A DNA stretch of 64,000 nt, from the NCBI GenBank assembly GCA_002009975.1, contig MTLP01000012.1, positions 124,001 to 188,000 of the forward strand, read 5' to 3'. Positions 1 through 8,750 of the stretch are shown here, piece after piece. Position 1 is the stretch's first letter; the number at the start of each line of letters is the position of its first letter. Source of the DNA: Thermococcus sp. JdFR-02. GTDB taxonomy: Archaea; Methanobacteriota_B; Thermococci; Thermococcales; Thermococcaceae. The position numbers and the translations under genes were made by a program. The notes under the pieces were generated by a model. That model saw only the letters and a list, made by a program, of their open reading frames with translations, did no database searches and was not told the DNA's origin.

Positions 1-1080
1 TCCCTCGTATAATCTTAATAATCTATTTTCCATTTTTTCCCAAGTATATTTTGCTAAAAAAACTTTTTTGCCATTGTGTCCCATTTTTTTAATGTACTTG
101 GGGTTGTTTATTAAATAAAGGAGCTTTTGTTTTGCATCATTTTTGCTATATTTAACGCCTAAACCACATTTCCCTCTTTTAACAATTTCCTCCATTACAG
201 AACCCTCTGTAACAAGGAGAGGGGTCTTAAGAGCCATTGCTTCAAATAGTTTATTTGGAGATGCAAGTTGGTTATTTTTAGTTGAAGGGTCATAAATTGC
301 AAAAGTTACATGTGATCTTGAAAGTTCTTTTAACGAGTTATCATGTGATACATATCCGAGAAATCTACACTTATCGTAACATCTTTTTTTGACTTCTTCA
401 AGAAGTTTGCCTGATCCGGCTATCTTTATTTTAATTCCTAATTTTTTAGCTATGTCAATCATCTCAATAATAAAACGTCCTTCTGATAAAACTCCCGCAT
501 AAAAAATTGTAAACTCTCTATTCTTTTTTATAGGGAGTTTTATTGGGGAGATAGTGTTCATTACAACAATTATTTTTTCTTTTCGTCCTCTTTCTCTTAA
601 AATCTTAATAAATCTCTTGTTAACAACTATGATATTATCGCTCCTCTTTATTATCCAGGAGTCGAGATGAGATATAATTTTTGATGCAAGCTTATTTTCT
701 CTTTCCACAAGACTTTCATACAAGTCATGGATATCATAAATCCACCTCTTTCTCTTTAGCTTTTTTATTAAAAACCCTAAAAAAGCAGTGTCAAAATCGT
801 GGGTGTGTATTGCATCAAAATTTTCTTTTAGGAGGATTTTTAGAGCTTTGAGATAAAACAATGGGAGCTTAAGAGCGAAATCTGAAAAATTTCCATACTT
901 TGATCTTAGTTTGATTCTTTTTATTTTAATTCCTTCAAAATTTTCTTCCGTAGGATATTTTCCTTCTCTATCCCAAGCAATTATGGTAACATCATGACCA
1001 TGTTTAATCAAGCTTCTTGCTTCTTTATAAACCCTAGGATCGGGCTTGAAGGGATTACTAAGTGTCATTACGATTTTCAT
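1..1080 (-). CDS. Glycosyltransferase family 4 protein, 3' end cut by window edge
   Basis: The frame is open from an ATG at 1078-1080 to the first base of the window with no stop (360 codons), so the C-terminus is missing. The N-terminus (MKIVMTLSNPFKPDPRVYKE) and an early GHDVTIIAWDREG stretch match the acceptor domain of GT-B, GT4-type enzymes. Towards the edge, LFEAMALKTPLLVTEG followed by VMEEIVKRGKCGLGV is the nucleotide-sugar binding E-x7-E region of this family. It likely transfers a sugar onto a lipid-linked or exported glycan on the cytoplasmic face of the membrane. It lies 5 bp downstream of a GT2 gene on the same strand, so the two are probably cotranscribed. Donor and acceptor are unknown. 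Confidence 0.88.
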   Translation of the reverse strand, partial: MKIVMTLSNPFKPDPRVYKEARSLIKHGHDVTIIAWDREGKYPTEENFEGIKIKRIKLRSKYGNFSDFALKLPLFYLKALKILLKENFDAIHTHDFDTAFLGFLIKKLKRKRWIYDIHDLYESLVERENKLASKIISHLDSWIIKRSDNIIVVNKRFIKILRERGRKEKIIVVMNTISPIKLPIKKNREFTIFYAGVLSEGRFIIEMIDIAKKLGIKIKIAGSGKLLEEVKKRCYDKCRFLGYVSHDNSLKELSRSHVTFAIYDPSTKNNQLASPNKLFEAMALKTPLLVTEGSVMEEIVKRGKCGLGVKYSKNDAKQKLLYLINNPKYIKKMGHNGKKVFLAKYTWEKMENRLLRLYEG

Positions 1081-1084
1081 TTTC

Positions 1085-2059
1085 TCACCTATAAGCTTTC
1101 TTTCCAAAGATCAGTCCAACAACAAAACCAATTGAAATTAGATTGTGAAACAGAAACATAGCAAAAGGCAATGCTAATGCATCTCTATTCTTGAAGTTGA
1201 GGCTTAATCTAATGCCTTCCATAAACAGGAGAAGCCAATACCCTAAAAACAGCCACAATAGGGGGGGTATAACAGGTAGAATTATTTCAAAACTCAAAAA
1301 TCCAACAGGGAATAACCATAAAGGTGAAAAGTAGCCTTTTCTAATAGCCATAGCTTTGACAATTCCGTAATTAAAAGTTTGTCTCAAAAAGCCTTTCCAA
1401 GTTGAGCGAGCAAAATAGTGACTCTTAATTTCTGGATTAAAGAATAGTTTGTACCCTTTTTTGTTTATTCTCAAATTGAACTCGAAGTCGTTTCCGACGA
1501 TCATATCCTCATCAAACATGCCAATTTCAATGGCTATTTTTTTGTCATAAAGTGCAAAGGCGACTGTTTTCGCAAAATGTGGCTTCTCTTCATACCAAAA
1601 TGTGCTTGCACCAGAAAGAGGAGAGGAGTAGATTAAAGCTACAAACTTGGCTAATCTGTTTTCATAGAGCTTGATTATCTTTCCCCCAACTCCTGCAAGT
1701 CTTGGCTCTCTTTTCTTAACTTCAAGAAATGTTTCAACACTTTTCCTTAAAAAATCTCTTTCAGGATAAGCATGGGCACCAAAAATTATGAATAACTCTC
1801 CATTTGCTTTCCTAATTCCTTCATTGAAGGCATAGACTTGCTTTCTTTTTGAATTGATAAAGTACTTTATCAGATCTGGATACTTTTTTTGAAACTCCTC
1901 AATGATGTTTTCTGTCTCATCTGTGCTCATTCCATTAAAAACAAGGATCTCGTACTTATCTTTTGGATAATCCTGATTAACCCACTCTTCAAGGCATTTT
2001 CTTATGTATCTTTCTTCATTATATGCTGGAATGATAACGCTCACGAAAGGGTACTCCAT
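1085..2059 (-). CDS. Membrane-anchored glycosyltransferase family 2 protein
   Basis: The protein has about 324 residues. It starts with MEYPFVSVIIPAYNEERYI, the GT-A fold nucleotide-binding strand of GT2 enzymes; an NGMSTDET segment and a later VGNDFEFNLRINKKGY (ED-like region) complete the catalytic domain. The last 90 residues hold two or three hydrophobic segments ending GLIFGKKAYR, so it sits in the membrane as in ExoA-like polysaccharide transferases. The start is the ATG at 2057-2059 because GGTGA lies 5 nt upstream; a start 13 codons further out has no such site. It is divergent from the sugar-nucleotide genes beginning at 2120, which suggests one glycan locus. The sugar transferred cannot be told. 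Confidence 0.87.
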   Translation of the reverse strand: MEYPFVSVIIPAYNEERYIRKCLEEWVNQDYPKDKYEILVFNGMSTDETENIIEEFQKKYPDLIKYFINSKRKQVYAFNEGIRKANGELFIIFGAHAYPERDFLRKSVETFLEVKKREPRLAGVGGKIIKLYENRLAKFVALIYSSPLSGASTFWYEEKPHFAKTVAFALYDKKIAIEIGMFDEDMIVGNDFEFNLRINKKGYKLFFNPEIKSHYFARSTWKGFLRQTFNYGIVKAMAIRKGYFSPLWLFPVGFLSFEIILPVIPPLLWLFLGYWLLLFMEGIRLSLNFKNRDALALPFAMFLFHNLISIGFVVGLIFGKKAYR

Positions 2060-2119
2060 AGTTTCACCATTAACAAAGCTTATATCTAAACTTAGCACTA
2101 TAAATCCTTGGTGTTAGTA

Positions 2120-2725
2120 ATGGCTCAAAAATATTTTGTTCATCCTTTGGCTGTTGTTGAGGAGAATGTTCAAATTGGGGAAGGAACAAGAATCTGGCAC
2201 TTCGCACACGTAAGAAAAGGGGCAAAAATAGGAAAAAACTGCAACATTGGAAAAGACGTTTACATTGATGTTGATGTTGAAATAGGCAACAACGTAAAAA
2301 TCCAAAACGGAGTAAGCGTTTATCACGGAGTCAAAGTCGAAGATGATGTCTTCCTCGGACCACACATGACGTTTACAAACGACTTATACCCAAGAGCGTT
2401 CAATCAAGACTGGGAGCTAGTGCCGACACTAGTCAAAAAAGGCGCAAGCATAGGAGCGCACGCAACAATAGTCTGCGGGGTAACGATAGGCGAATACGCC
2501 ATGGTAGGTGCTGGTGCTGTTGTTACCAAGGATGTTCCGCCATTTGGCTTAGTATATGGAAATCCCGCAAGATTAAAAGGCTTTGTCTGTTACTGTGGAA
2601 GAAAGCTCAGGAAAAAAGTTGGCGAGGATGAAAATCACATCATATTCAAATGCTCTCACTGCGGAAAAGAAGTTAAAATCAGAAAAGAAGATTATGAAAA
2701 ATACTTAAAGGAGAAAGATTTGTGA
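2120..2725 (+). CDS. WbpD-like sugar-nucleotide N-acetyltransferase with C-terminal zinc ribbon
   Basis: About 201 residues. Residues 10-150 are a left-handed beta helix of hexapeptide repeats (VQIGEG, AKIGKNCNIGKDV, VKIQNGVSVYHG, ASIGAHATIVCGVTIGE), closing with VPPFGLVYGNPARLKGFV. This pattern is typical of the UDP-2-acetamido-3-amino-glucuronate N-acetyltransferases (WbpD/WlbB). A C-terminal extension has CYCG and CSHCG pairs, a probable zinc ribbon. The start is the ATG at 2120 preceded by GGTG with 6 nt spacing. It is the first gene of a four-gene run (acetyltransferase, aminotransferase, oxidoreductase, dehydrogenase) holding the steps from UDP-GlcNAc to UDP-GlcNAc3NAcA. The pathway assignment is inference from the gene set. 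Confidence 0.86.
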   Translation: MAQKYFVHPLAVVEENVQIGEGTRIWHFAHVRKGAKIGKNCNIGKDVYIDVDVEIGNNVKIQNGVSVYHGVKVEDDVFLGPHMTFTNDLYPRAFNQDWELVPTLVKKGASIGAHATIVCGVTIGEYAMVGAGAVVTKDVPPFGLVYGNPARLKGFVCYCGRKLRKKVGEDENHIIFKCSHCGKEVKIRKEDYEKYLKEKDL

Positions 2726-2734
2726 GGTGTTTGA

Positions 2735-3832
2735 ATGATTCCGATTGCTAAGCCTTTAATTAGTGATGAAGAGATTAACGCAGTCATTGATGTTTTAAAA
2801 AGCGGAATGCTTGCTCATGGAAAAGAAGTCGAAGCCTTTGAAAAAGAATTCGCCCAATACTTAGGAGCAAAACACGGAATAGCCGTTTGTAATGGAACAG
2901 CCGCCCTAGATGTAGCCCTAAAAGCCCTCAAAATTAAACCAGGAGACGAGGTGATAACAACACCCTTCACCTTCATGGCATCATCAAACGTTATACTATT
3001 CCAAGGAGCAAAACCCATATTTGCCGATATTGATCCAAAAACCTTCAACCTCGACCCAAACGAAGTTTTAGAAAAAATTAACGACAAAACGAAAGCCATA
3101 ATTGTAGTCCACCTTTATGGACAACCAGCAGACATGAAGGCTTTCAAAGAAATTGCCGAGGATTACAACCTCTATTTAGTTGAAGACTGCGCCCAAGCTC
3201 ATGGCGCTGAGTTTAAGGGGCAAAAAGTTGGAACCTTTGGCGACATTGCCGCATTCAGCTTCTACCCCACAAAAAACATGACCACCGGAGAAGGAGGAAT
3301 AGTTGTAACAAACAATGACGAATTAGCTGAGAGGGCTAAGCTGATTAGGAGTCATGGGCAGACGAAGAAGTATTTGCAGGAGGAGCTCGGCTATAATTTG
3401 AGGATGACAAACATTGCTGCAGCCATTGGTAGGGTTCAGTTGAAAAAGCTTGATGAGTGGAATGCCAAGAGGATTGAGAACGCTAAATTGCTAACTGAGG
3501 GGATAAGCAAGATTAAAGGCTTAACTCCGCCCTATGTTGATCCTCGTGTGAAGCACGTTTTCCATCAATACGTGATTAGGGTTGAGGATGATTTTTCGCT
3601 GAGTAGGGATGAGCTCATGGAGAGGCTTAGGGAAAGGGGGATTGGAACTGCTGTTCATTACCCGATTCCAGTTCATCATCAGCCTTTCTATCAAAAGCTT
3701 GGCTATCCTAAGGATATTTGTCCGAATGCTATTGAGGCTTCAAAGAAAGTGCTAAGCCTGCCAGTTCATCCAGCTGTAAGCAGAGAAGACATTGATTATA
3801 TAATTCAAACTCTTAGGGAGTTTTCCTCTTGA
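2735..3832 (+). CDS. DegT/DnrJ/EryC1 sugar aminotransferase (WbpE-like)
   Basis: 365 residues, the usual length of the family. It is a fold type I PLP enzyme: HGIAVCNGTAALDVALKAL near residue 50 (cofactor phosphate loop), VEDCAQAHGAEFKG with the cofactor-binding Asp, and FSFYPTKNMTTGEGGI containing the Schiff-base Lys. The C-terminal part ends VLSLPVHPAVSREDIDYI as in UDP-3-keto-sugar aminotransferases. It would transfer an amino group to the 3-keto sugar made by the downstream oxidoreductase. GAGGTG stands 5 nt before the ATG and the gene begins 9 bp after the acetyltransferase. Base composition changes abruptly inside the gene near 3330, from C-rich to G-rich on the coding strand. Confidence 0.9.
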   Translation: MIPIAKPLISDEEINAVIDVLKSGMLAHGKEVEAFEKEFAQYLGAKHGIAVCNGTAALDVALKALKIKPGDEVITTPFTFMASSNVILFQGAKPIFADIDPKTFNLDPNEVLEKINDKTKAIIVVHLYGQPADMKAFKEIAEDYNLYLVEDCAQAHGAEFKGQKVGTFGDIAAFSFYPTKNMTTGEGGIVVTNNDELAERAKLIRSHGQTKKYLQEELGYNLRMTNIAAAIGRVQLKKLDEWNAKRIENAKLLTEGISKIKGLTPPYVDPRVKHVFHQYVIRVEDDFSLSRDELMERLRERGIGTAVHYPIPVHHQPFYQKLGYPKDICPNAIEASKKVLSLPVHPAVSREDIDYIIQTLREFSS

Positions 3833-3855
3833 TTTAAATTTTCAAGGTGGTCAAA

Positions 3856-4809
3856 ATGCTTCGTGTTGGAGTTGTTGGTGTTGGCAACATGGGTTTTCAT
3901 CATGCGAGGATTTATAGTGAGTTGGCTAGGGAGAGGAGAGTTGAGTTCGTTGGGGTTGCTGATGCTAATTTTGAGCGTGCAAGAGAGGTTGCTAAGCAGT
4001 TTGGCACTAGGGCTTTTGGTGATTATAGGGAGTTGGCTGAAGAGGATTTGGATGCAGTTAGTATTGCTGTGCCGACTTCTCTTCACAGGCAAGTTGCCTT
4101 AGAGTTCATTGAGCGTGGGGTTAGTGTTTTGGTTGAGAAGCCTATAGCAGAGAGCATTGAGAGTGCTGAAGAGATTATTAGTGCTGCAAAGAAGAATAAC
4201 GTCATCATAATGGTCGGACACGTTGAAAGATTCAACCCTGCAGTACTAAAATTGAAGGAGACAATTAAGCAAGGAATGCTTGGTGAAATAGTCACGATGA
4301 ATGCTAAAAGAGTGGGTCCAATGGTTGTAAGGATTAGGGATGTTGGAGTTATAATTGATTTGGCAGTTCATGATATTGACGTAATGAGCTTTTTATCTGA
4401 TTCTAGGGTTAGAGAGATTTATGCAAAGGCAAGGAACGTTAAGCATCCTGCCAATGTTGAAGATTATGCATTGATAATGCTAACTTTTGAAAATGAGATT
4501 AGTGGAATTATAGAAACCAACAGATTAACTCCACATAAAACGAGAACTTTGAATATAGTTGGCACGGAGGGTATAGCATATTTGGATTATATTAGCCAGA
4601 ATTTGGTGATTTATGATGATAAGTGGGTTAAGGAGGCTAAGATTGAGAGGAGAGAACCTCTGAGGAATGAGCTTGAGCATTTTATTGAATGTGTGAGAGA
4701 AGAGAGAAAGCCACTAGTTTCGGGAGAAGAAGGGCTTCACGCCTTAAAAGTCGCTGTTAAAGCCTTAGAGAGTGCATTAGAAGATAAGATAGTAAAATTA
4801 GGTGAGTAA
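3856..4809 (+). CDS. Gfo/Idh/MocA-type NAD-dependent sugar oxidoreductase (WbpB-like)
   Basis: About 317 residues. The N-terminus ([19 protein letters not shown]) is a Rossmann dinucleotide fold, followed by the family signature [15 protein letters not shown] around residue 95 and [11 protein letters not shown]. The C-terminal half is the alpha/beta substrate domain. In the Wbp pathway such an enzyme oxidises C3 of UDP-GlcNAcA and recycles its NAD. The ATG at 3856 is chosen because GGTGG lies 5 nt upstream. The stop is 1 bp before the start of the next gene, so the two are translationally coupled. It could act on another nucleotide sugar; context favours the 2,3-diamino uronate route. Confidence 0.87.
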   Translation: MLRVGVVGVGNMGFHHARIYSELARERRVEFVGVADANFERAREVAKQFGTRAFGDYRELAEEDLDAVSIAVPTSLHRQVALEFIERGVSVLVEKPIAESIESAEEIISAAKKNNVIIMVGHVERFNPAVLKLKETIKQGMLGEIVTMNAKRVGPMVVRIRDVGVIIDLAVHDIDVMSFLSDSRVREIYAKARNVKHPANVEDYALIMLTFENEISGIIETNRLTPHKTRTLNIVGTEGIAYLDYISQNLVIYDDKWVKEAKIERREPLRNELEHFIECVREERKPLVSGEEGLHALKVAVKALESALEDKIVKLGE

Positions 4810-4810
4810 T

Positions 4811-6160
4811 ATGAAGCTTATTGGTTTGAGTAGGGAAGAGGTTAAGAGAGCTATTAGGAATGGTGAAGTAACTATTGCTGTTTATGGTTTGGGGAAGATG
4901 GGTCTTCCCTTGGCAGCAGTTCTCGCCAATCACGGAGCAAAAGTAATCGGCGTAGACATCAACAAGAAAGTTGTTGAGATGATAAATAACGGAGAAAACC
5001 ACATTAACGAAGAACCAGGTTTATCTGAATTAGTCAAGAAAAATGTTGAAGGGGGACGATTAAAGGCTACAACTGACGGCATTTGGGCAGCAAAACAAGC
5101 TGATGTAATGATCATCATAGTCCCAACCCTAACAGACGAACGCGGCAACCTAAAACTCGACCCAGTTTACAACGTTGCCGAGAAAATCTCCCAAGGCTTA
5201 GAAAAAGGCGACATCATAATCACAGAAGCAACAATGCCCCCAGGAACAACAGAAAGCCTAACCCCAATCCTCGAAAAAAGCGGACTAAAACTCGGCGAAT
5301 TCGGCCTAGCTCACGCTCCGGAAAGAACAATGACTGGAACTGCAATTAGAGACATTACCGGGCAGTATCCTAAAATAGTTGGAGCGAGTGATAAGAAAAC
5401 CTTGGAAGCGGTAATTGGGATTTACGGGACTATTAACAAGAAGGGTGTTATCCCGGTGAGTTCAATAAAGGCAGCTGAGGCTGTAAAAGTCTTTGAGGGT
5501 GTTTACAGGGATGTGAACATTGCTTTAGCCAATGAGTTAGCCTTGTGGTGCGAGGAGCACGGCTTGGATGCTCTGGAAGTTTTTAAAGCAGCGAACACTC
5601 AACCTTATTGTCACCTGCACATGCCTGGCGCTGGTGTTGGCGGGCATTGTATTCCGATTTATCCTTGGTTTGTGATTAATTTGGCTAAAAAGACTAATCC
5701 AAGGTTAATTAAGACTGCCAGAGAGATTAATGATTCGATGCCTCATCATATTGTCGAGTTGACTATTAAAGGCTTGAATAAAGTTGGGAGATCGTTAAGA
5801 GGCAGTAATGTCCTTGTGCTTGGGCTTACGTTTAGGGGTGGTGTTAGGGAGTTTATGAGGAGTCCTGCAATTTCAATAATCAAAGAGCTCAAAGAGTGGG
5901 GTGCTAAAGTTTTTGCTTATGATCCGTTGTGTGATGAGAATGATGCTAAGCGTTTTGGTGCTGAGTGGAGGGAGGACTTCAAGGACATTGATGCAATAAT
6001 TATAGTAACTGATCATAGGGAGTTTAGGGGGTTGGATTTGGATGAGATTGCTAGACAAGTTAGGAATAGAGTCATAATCGATGGAAGAAACGTGATTGAC
6101 CCAAAAATTGCAAAAGAAAAAGGATTCATATATCTAGCAGTTGGCAGAACTAATATGTGA
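4811..6160 (+). CDS. UDP-N-acetylglucosamine 6-dehydrogenase-like protein (WbpA family)
   Basis: 449 residues, the normal size for UDP-glucose/UDP-GlcNAc/GDP-mannose dehydrogenases. Domains in order: NAD-binding Rossmann fold (VYGLGKMGLPLAAVLANHG, residues 20-45), central helical domain with AEAVKVFEGVYRDVNIALANE, the catalytic Cys in GAGVGGHCIPIYPWF, and the C-terminal UDP-binding domain (VLVLGLTFRGGVREFMRSPA). It oxidises the C6 hydroxyl of a UDP-HexNAc to a carboxylate. GGTGA just before the ATG overlaps the end of the preceding gene. It is the last gene of the sugar-nucleotide run. The middle (about 5110-5330) is strongly C-rich while the last third is G-rich. Confidence 0.9.
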   Translation: MKLIGLSREEVKRAIRNGEVTIAVYGLGKMGLPLAAVLANHGAKVIGVDINKKVVEMINNGENHINEEPGLSELVKKNVEGGRLKATTDGIWAAKQADVMIIIVPTLTDERGNLKLDPVYNVAEKISQGLEKGDIIITEATMPPGTTESLTPILEKSGLKLGEFGLAHAPERTMTGTAIRDITGQYPKIVGASDKKTLEAVIGIYGTINKKGVIPVSSIKAAEAVKVFEGVYRDVNIALANELALWCEEHGLDALEVFKAANTQPYCHLHMPGAGVGGHCIPIYPWFVINLAKKTNPRLIKTAREINDSMPHHIVELTIKGLNKVGRSLRGSNVLVLGLTFRGGVREFMRSPAISIIKELKEWGAKVFAYDPLCDENDAKRFGAEWREDFKDIDAIIIVTDHREFRGLDLDEIARQVRNRVIIDGRNVIDPKIAKEKGFIYLAVGRTNM

Positions 6161-6174
6161 GTACTTTTCCCTTA

Positions 6175-6186
6175 ACCTTATAAACA
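6175..6186 (+). promoter_or_regulatory. TATA box for the M50 protease gene
   Basis: CCTTATAAACAC lies about 40 bp before the ATG at 6221, giving an expected transcript start near 6205 and a short leader containing the GGGGTG ribosome site. It follows the stop of the dehydrogenase gene, so the protease is probably transcribed separately from the sugar genes. Confidence 0.6.
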
Positions 6187-6220
6187 CACTCAAACATTAA
6201 ACCTAAAGGGGTGTAATAAA

Positions 6221-7351
6221 ATGAACTTAACTTTCATCCTCATGATCATTCTTGGATTTTGGTCAGTCCTTTATCTTGCCTTTGGAAAAAAGAGTGAGGA
6301 GAAAGATGAAGGGCTGCAAATAGATTTGTTTATAGCAATGTGGAGAACCAAAAGGCTTCTTGGTTTTATTGATAGTATAGCCAATAAATATAAGCGCTTT
6401 TGGAGGGTTTATGCAACTTTGGGAATCTTTGTGGGCTATGCTGGGATGCTTTTTGTGTTTTACATGCTTATAAAATCTGCATTAATTGCTGTAAAGGCTA
6501 AGGCTCAAGTTGCTGGAGTTCAATTGGTTATTCCTGGTGTTACGATCCCTCTTTGGTATGGAATAATTGGTTTGATTGTTGTTATGTTCGTTCACGAACT
6601 TAGTCATGGGTTTGTTGCAAGGGCAGAGAATTTACCTTTAAAGTCTGTTGGGCTATTGCTTTTTGTTGTAATCCCTGGTGCCTTTGTTGAACCAGATGAG
6701 GAAAACCTAAAGAAGGCATCTTTAATAAGCCGTTTAAGAGTTTATGCCGCTGGTTCAATGGCTAATTTACTCACAGCGTTTATTGCAATGCTTTTGCTAA
6801 GCTTCGTCTTAACTCCCGTACTTCAATATTCTGGAGTAGAGGTTGCAAAGTTAGATACGGTGGGACCTGCTAAGGATTATCTCAAAGTGGGCGATGTTAT
6901 AGTTGGTATTGATGGTGAGAAAATTGCTACTATAGAAGATTTCCTTAACTTCATGAACAAAACCCATGCAGGACAGGTTATAACCCTTGAAGTCATTAGG
7001 GAAGGTAAGAGAGTACTTCTTGACGTTCCCCTTGGGGATAATCCAAATAAGCCTGGAAAAGGTTATCTTGGTGTTTATCCAACGCAAAATCTAAAGTCGA
7101 AAATAGGTTTTGACAACATTGTCCTGCCCACAGCTTTCTCTTTGTATTGGATCTACGTTTTAAACTTTGGTATTGGTTTAATGAATCTATTTCCATTAAT
7201 TCCCCTAGATGGTGGAAGAATGCTGGATGATGTGTTTAAAGAATATCTGCCGCAAAAACTTGCAAGGGCTTTAAGCTTTGCGTTTATTGGAGTTGGAGTT
7301 CTTCTTTTGGCTATAAATCTCATTCCAGCCTTAAGGAGTCTAATTGGGTGA
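6221..7351 (+). CDS. M50-family intramembrane metalloprotease (site-2 protease-like) with PDZ domain
   Basis: 376 residues. It has several hydrophobic segments; the first zinc motif HELSH is at residues 125-129 inside a membrane helix, and the second conserved motif MNLFPLIPLDGGRML lies near residue 320. Between them is a PDZ-like domain (GPAKDYLKVGDVIVGIDGEK to about residue 275). These are the defining parts of S2P/RseP-type proteases that cut membrane-bound substrates within the bilayer. The ATG is preceded by GGGGTG with 7 nt spacing. The next gene starts 4 bp after the stop. The substrate is unknown and no anti-sigma-like partner lies nearby. Confidence 0.92.
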   Translation: MNLTFILMIILGFWSVLYLAFGKKSEEKDEGLQIDLFIAMWRTKRLLGFIDSIANKYKRFWRVYATLGIFVGYAGMLFVFYMLIKSALIAVKAKAQVAGVQLVIPGVTIPLWYGIIGLIVVMFVHELSHGFVARAENLPLKSVGLLLFVVIPGAFVEPDEENLKKASLISRLRVYAAGSMANLLTAFIAMLLLSFVLTPVLQYSGVEVAKLDTVGPAKDYLKVGDVIVGIDGEKIATIEDFLNFMNKTHAGQVITLEVIREGKRVLLDVPLGDNPNKPGKGYLGVYPTQNLKSKIGFDNIVLPTAFSLYWIYVLNFGIGLMNLFPLIPLDGGRMLDDVFKEYLPQKLARALSFAFIGVGVLLLAINLIPALRSLIG

Positions 7352-7355
7352 TAAA

Positions 7356-7880
7356 ATGTTGCAAATAGCAATAGCAGGTTCAAGCGATAAAAATCCCCTT
7401 CCAAAAGCAGTTAAAAAAGCTAAGGAATTTGCAAGGGAGTTAGCTAAATATAAAAATGAAATAATTCTTTTAACAGGAGGAAGAGAAGGAATAATGAAAA
7501 TCGTGAGCGAGGAATTTTCAAAAGAAGGGGGAATTGTTGTTGGGATTTTGCCAGAAAGGCAGGAGGGGAATGAATTTAACACAATAAGAATAAAAACTGG
7601 GATGGATTTTGCAGAAAGAAGTGCTATAATGATAAATTCTGCTGATGTGTTGGTTGTTCTTGGTGGGGGAATTGGAACTATGGTTGAGGCTTTAATGGCT
7701 TATGATTATGGAATTCCTTTGGTGATTTTAACGGAAACTGGATATAGAAGCGATAAACTTGAATTTCTGGCTGAAGATGGTTATTTTGATCATAAAAAAT
7801 TAGTAAGGATTTATTTTACAGAAGATCCAAAGGAAGCAGTTAATCTTGCTTTAAAACTTGCCAAAAATAGGAAGTCATGA
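7356..7880 (+). CDS. LOG / TIGR00725-like nucleotide-binding protein
   Basis: About 174 residues. The Rossmann-like fold carries TGGREGIM near residue 47 and GGGIGTMVEALMAYDYGIPLV near residue 105, equivalent to the PGGxGTxxE phosphoribohydrolase motif of LOG proteins (nucleoside 5'-monophosphate phosphoribohydrolases, formerly called lysine decarboxylases). The PGG proline is replaced here (GGGIGT). It begins 4 bp after the protease stop with GGTGAT overlapping that stop, so the two genes are coupled. Activity is uncertain; the DprA-like, nucleotide-binding label is the safest. Confidence 0.78.
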   Translation: MLQIAIAGSSDKNPLPKAVKKAKEFARELAKYKNEIILLTGGREGIMKIVSEEFSKEGGIVVGILPERQEGNEFNTIRIKTGMDFAERSAIMINSADVLVVLGGGIGTMVEALMAYDYGIPLVILTETGYRSDKLEFLAEDGYFDHKKLVRIYFTEDPKEAVNLALKLAKNRKS

Positions 7881-8612
7881 AATTCCTATGTTCCCTCCTT
7901 TTAATCTAAATCTGTAGACTTTAGGCTCAAAATTTGGTAAGGGTGATTTTCTTACGATCATTTTTTCTATGTCAGAACTTTCAGAGGATTGAAATTCTAT
8001 GATATATTGACTGTAGAGAGCAAGCCATGAGATGAACCTCTTTGAGACTCTATCTTTATTTAAGAGCAAGATGTTTAGTGGTCTCTTTCTTGTTTCAGTC
8101 ATACGTGCAGCTTCTTTTAGTGCAAGAAGTCTCTGCATTACTTTTATAACATTCCTTTCACCCAAGAGGAATGCCAAACCATCCATAGTTATGGAAACCC
8201 CAACAGGTCTCCTATCTCTTATCAGTTCATTTAACATTCTCCTATAAAGCTGAGAATATTTCGGTAAGTATGTGGAGATATCCATATCTCTCGCAGTATA
8301 TACATATGGCAACTCATATTCTAGCTGGTTAAATGACTCAAATATACCAATTATTCCTAAATCGCCTTTTTTACCTTCTTTATATACATCAAAGCCTGTG
8401 GATTTAATTTCCATCGCTAATGGTGATAATGGCAAAACTGTATTTATTATAACACCAAAGTCTCCCTCTTTAATTCTGTTCTCCAATATTTTCACGCCCA
8501 ATGACCAACCAAAGGAATAGGTATCATAGATTATCAGCATAATGCTGTCCTCTAGAAACCCACCACCTATCGCTTTGTCAAGCTTTTCAATCCCGGTAGT
8601 TAAAAGCTTCAC
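7875..8612 (-). CDS. KaiC/RecA-superfamily protein with degenerate Walker A
   Basis: 245 residues beginning with LLTTGIEKLDKAIGGGFLED, the classic entry of KaiC/RadA-like domains. The P-loop position reads IIYDTYSFGWSLGV, so the GxxxxGKT/S motif is lost. A hydrophobic strand ending in Asp (GVSITMDG) sits at the Walker B position. It is therefore probably not an ATPase, although the fold is recognisable; such proteins are numerous in Thermococcales. The start is a GTG at 8612 backed by GGAGGTG 5 nt upstream. Its 3' end overlaps the convergent LOG-like gene by 6 bp. Function unknown. Confidence 0.78.
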   Translation of the reverse strand: MKLLTTGIEKLDKAIGGGFLEDSIMLIIYDTYSFGWSLGVKILENRIKEGDFGVIINTVLPLSPLAMEIKSTGFDVYKEGKKGDLGIIGIFESFNQLEYELPYVYTARDMDISTYLPKYSQLYRRMLNELIRDRRPVGVSITMDGLAFLLGERNVIKVMQRLLALKEAARMTETRKRPLNILLLNKDRVSKRFISWLALYSQYIIEFQSSESSDIEKMIVRKSPLPNFEPKVYRFRLKGGNIGIS

Positions 8613-8710
8613 AACAACACCTCCATGTAAAGAATGTTGCGTAATTCATAAAAAAGTTTTCTGCGTTAATTTTGAATATATTGAATATTTTACAATTTGT
8701 AAACCTAAAT

Positions 8711-8722
8711 CCTTTTAAAATT
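8711..8722 (+). promoter_or_regulatory. TATA box for ttuA
   Basis: CCTTTTAAAATT lies about 35 bp upstream of the ATG at 8751, predicting a transcript start just before the GGTGA ribosome site at 8742-8746. The short divergent interval with the KaiC-like gene holds no other obvious signal. Confidence 0.5.
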
Positions 8723-8750
8723 TAAATCTCTTTGAAGTTTGGGTGAGTTC

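Noticed and set aside
1889-2089. Small plus-strand frame opposite the GT2 gene start
   Set aside because: No ribosome site and fully within a well-supported gene on the opposite strand.
7356-7880. Lysine decarboxylase
   Set aside because: The GGxGT-E motif belongs to the LOG/TIGR00725 group, which was wrongly called lysine decarboxylase in old annotations; no PLP site exists.
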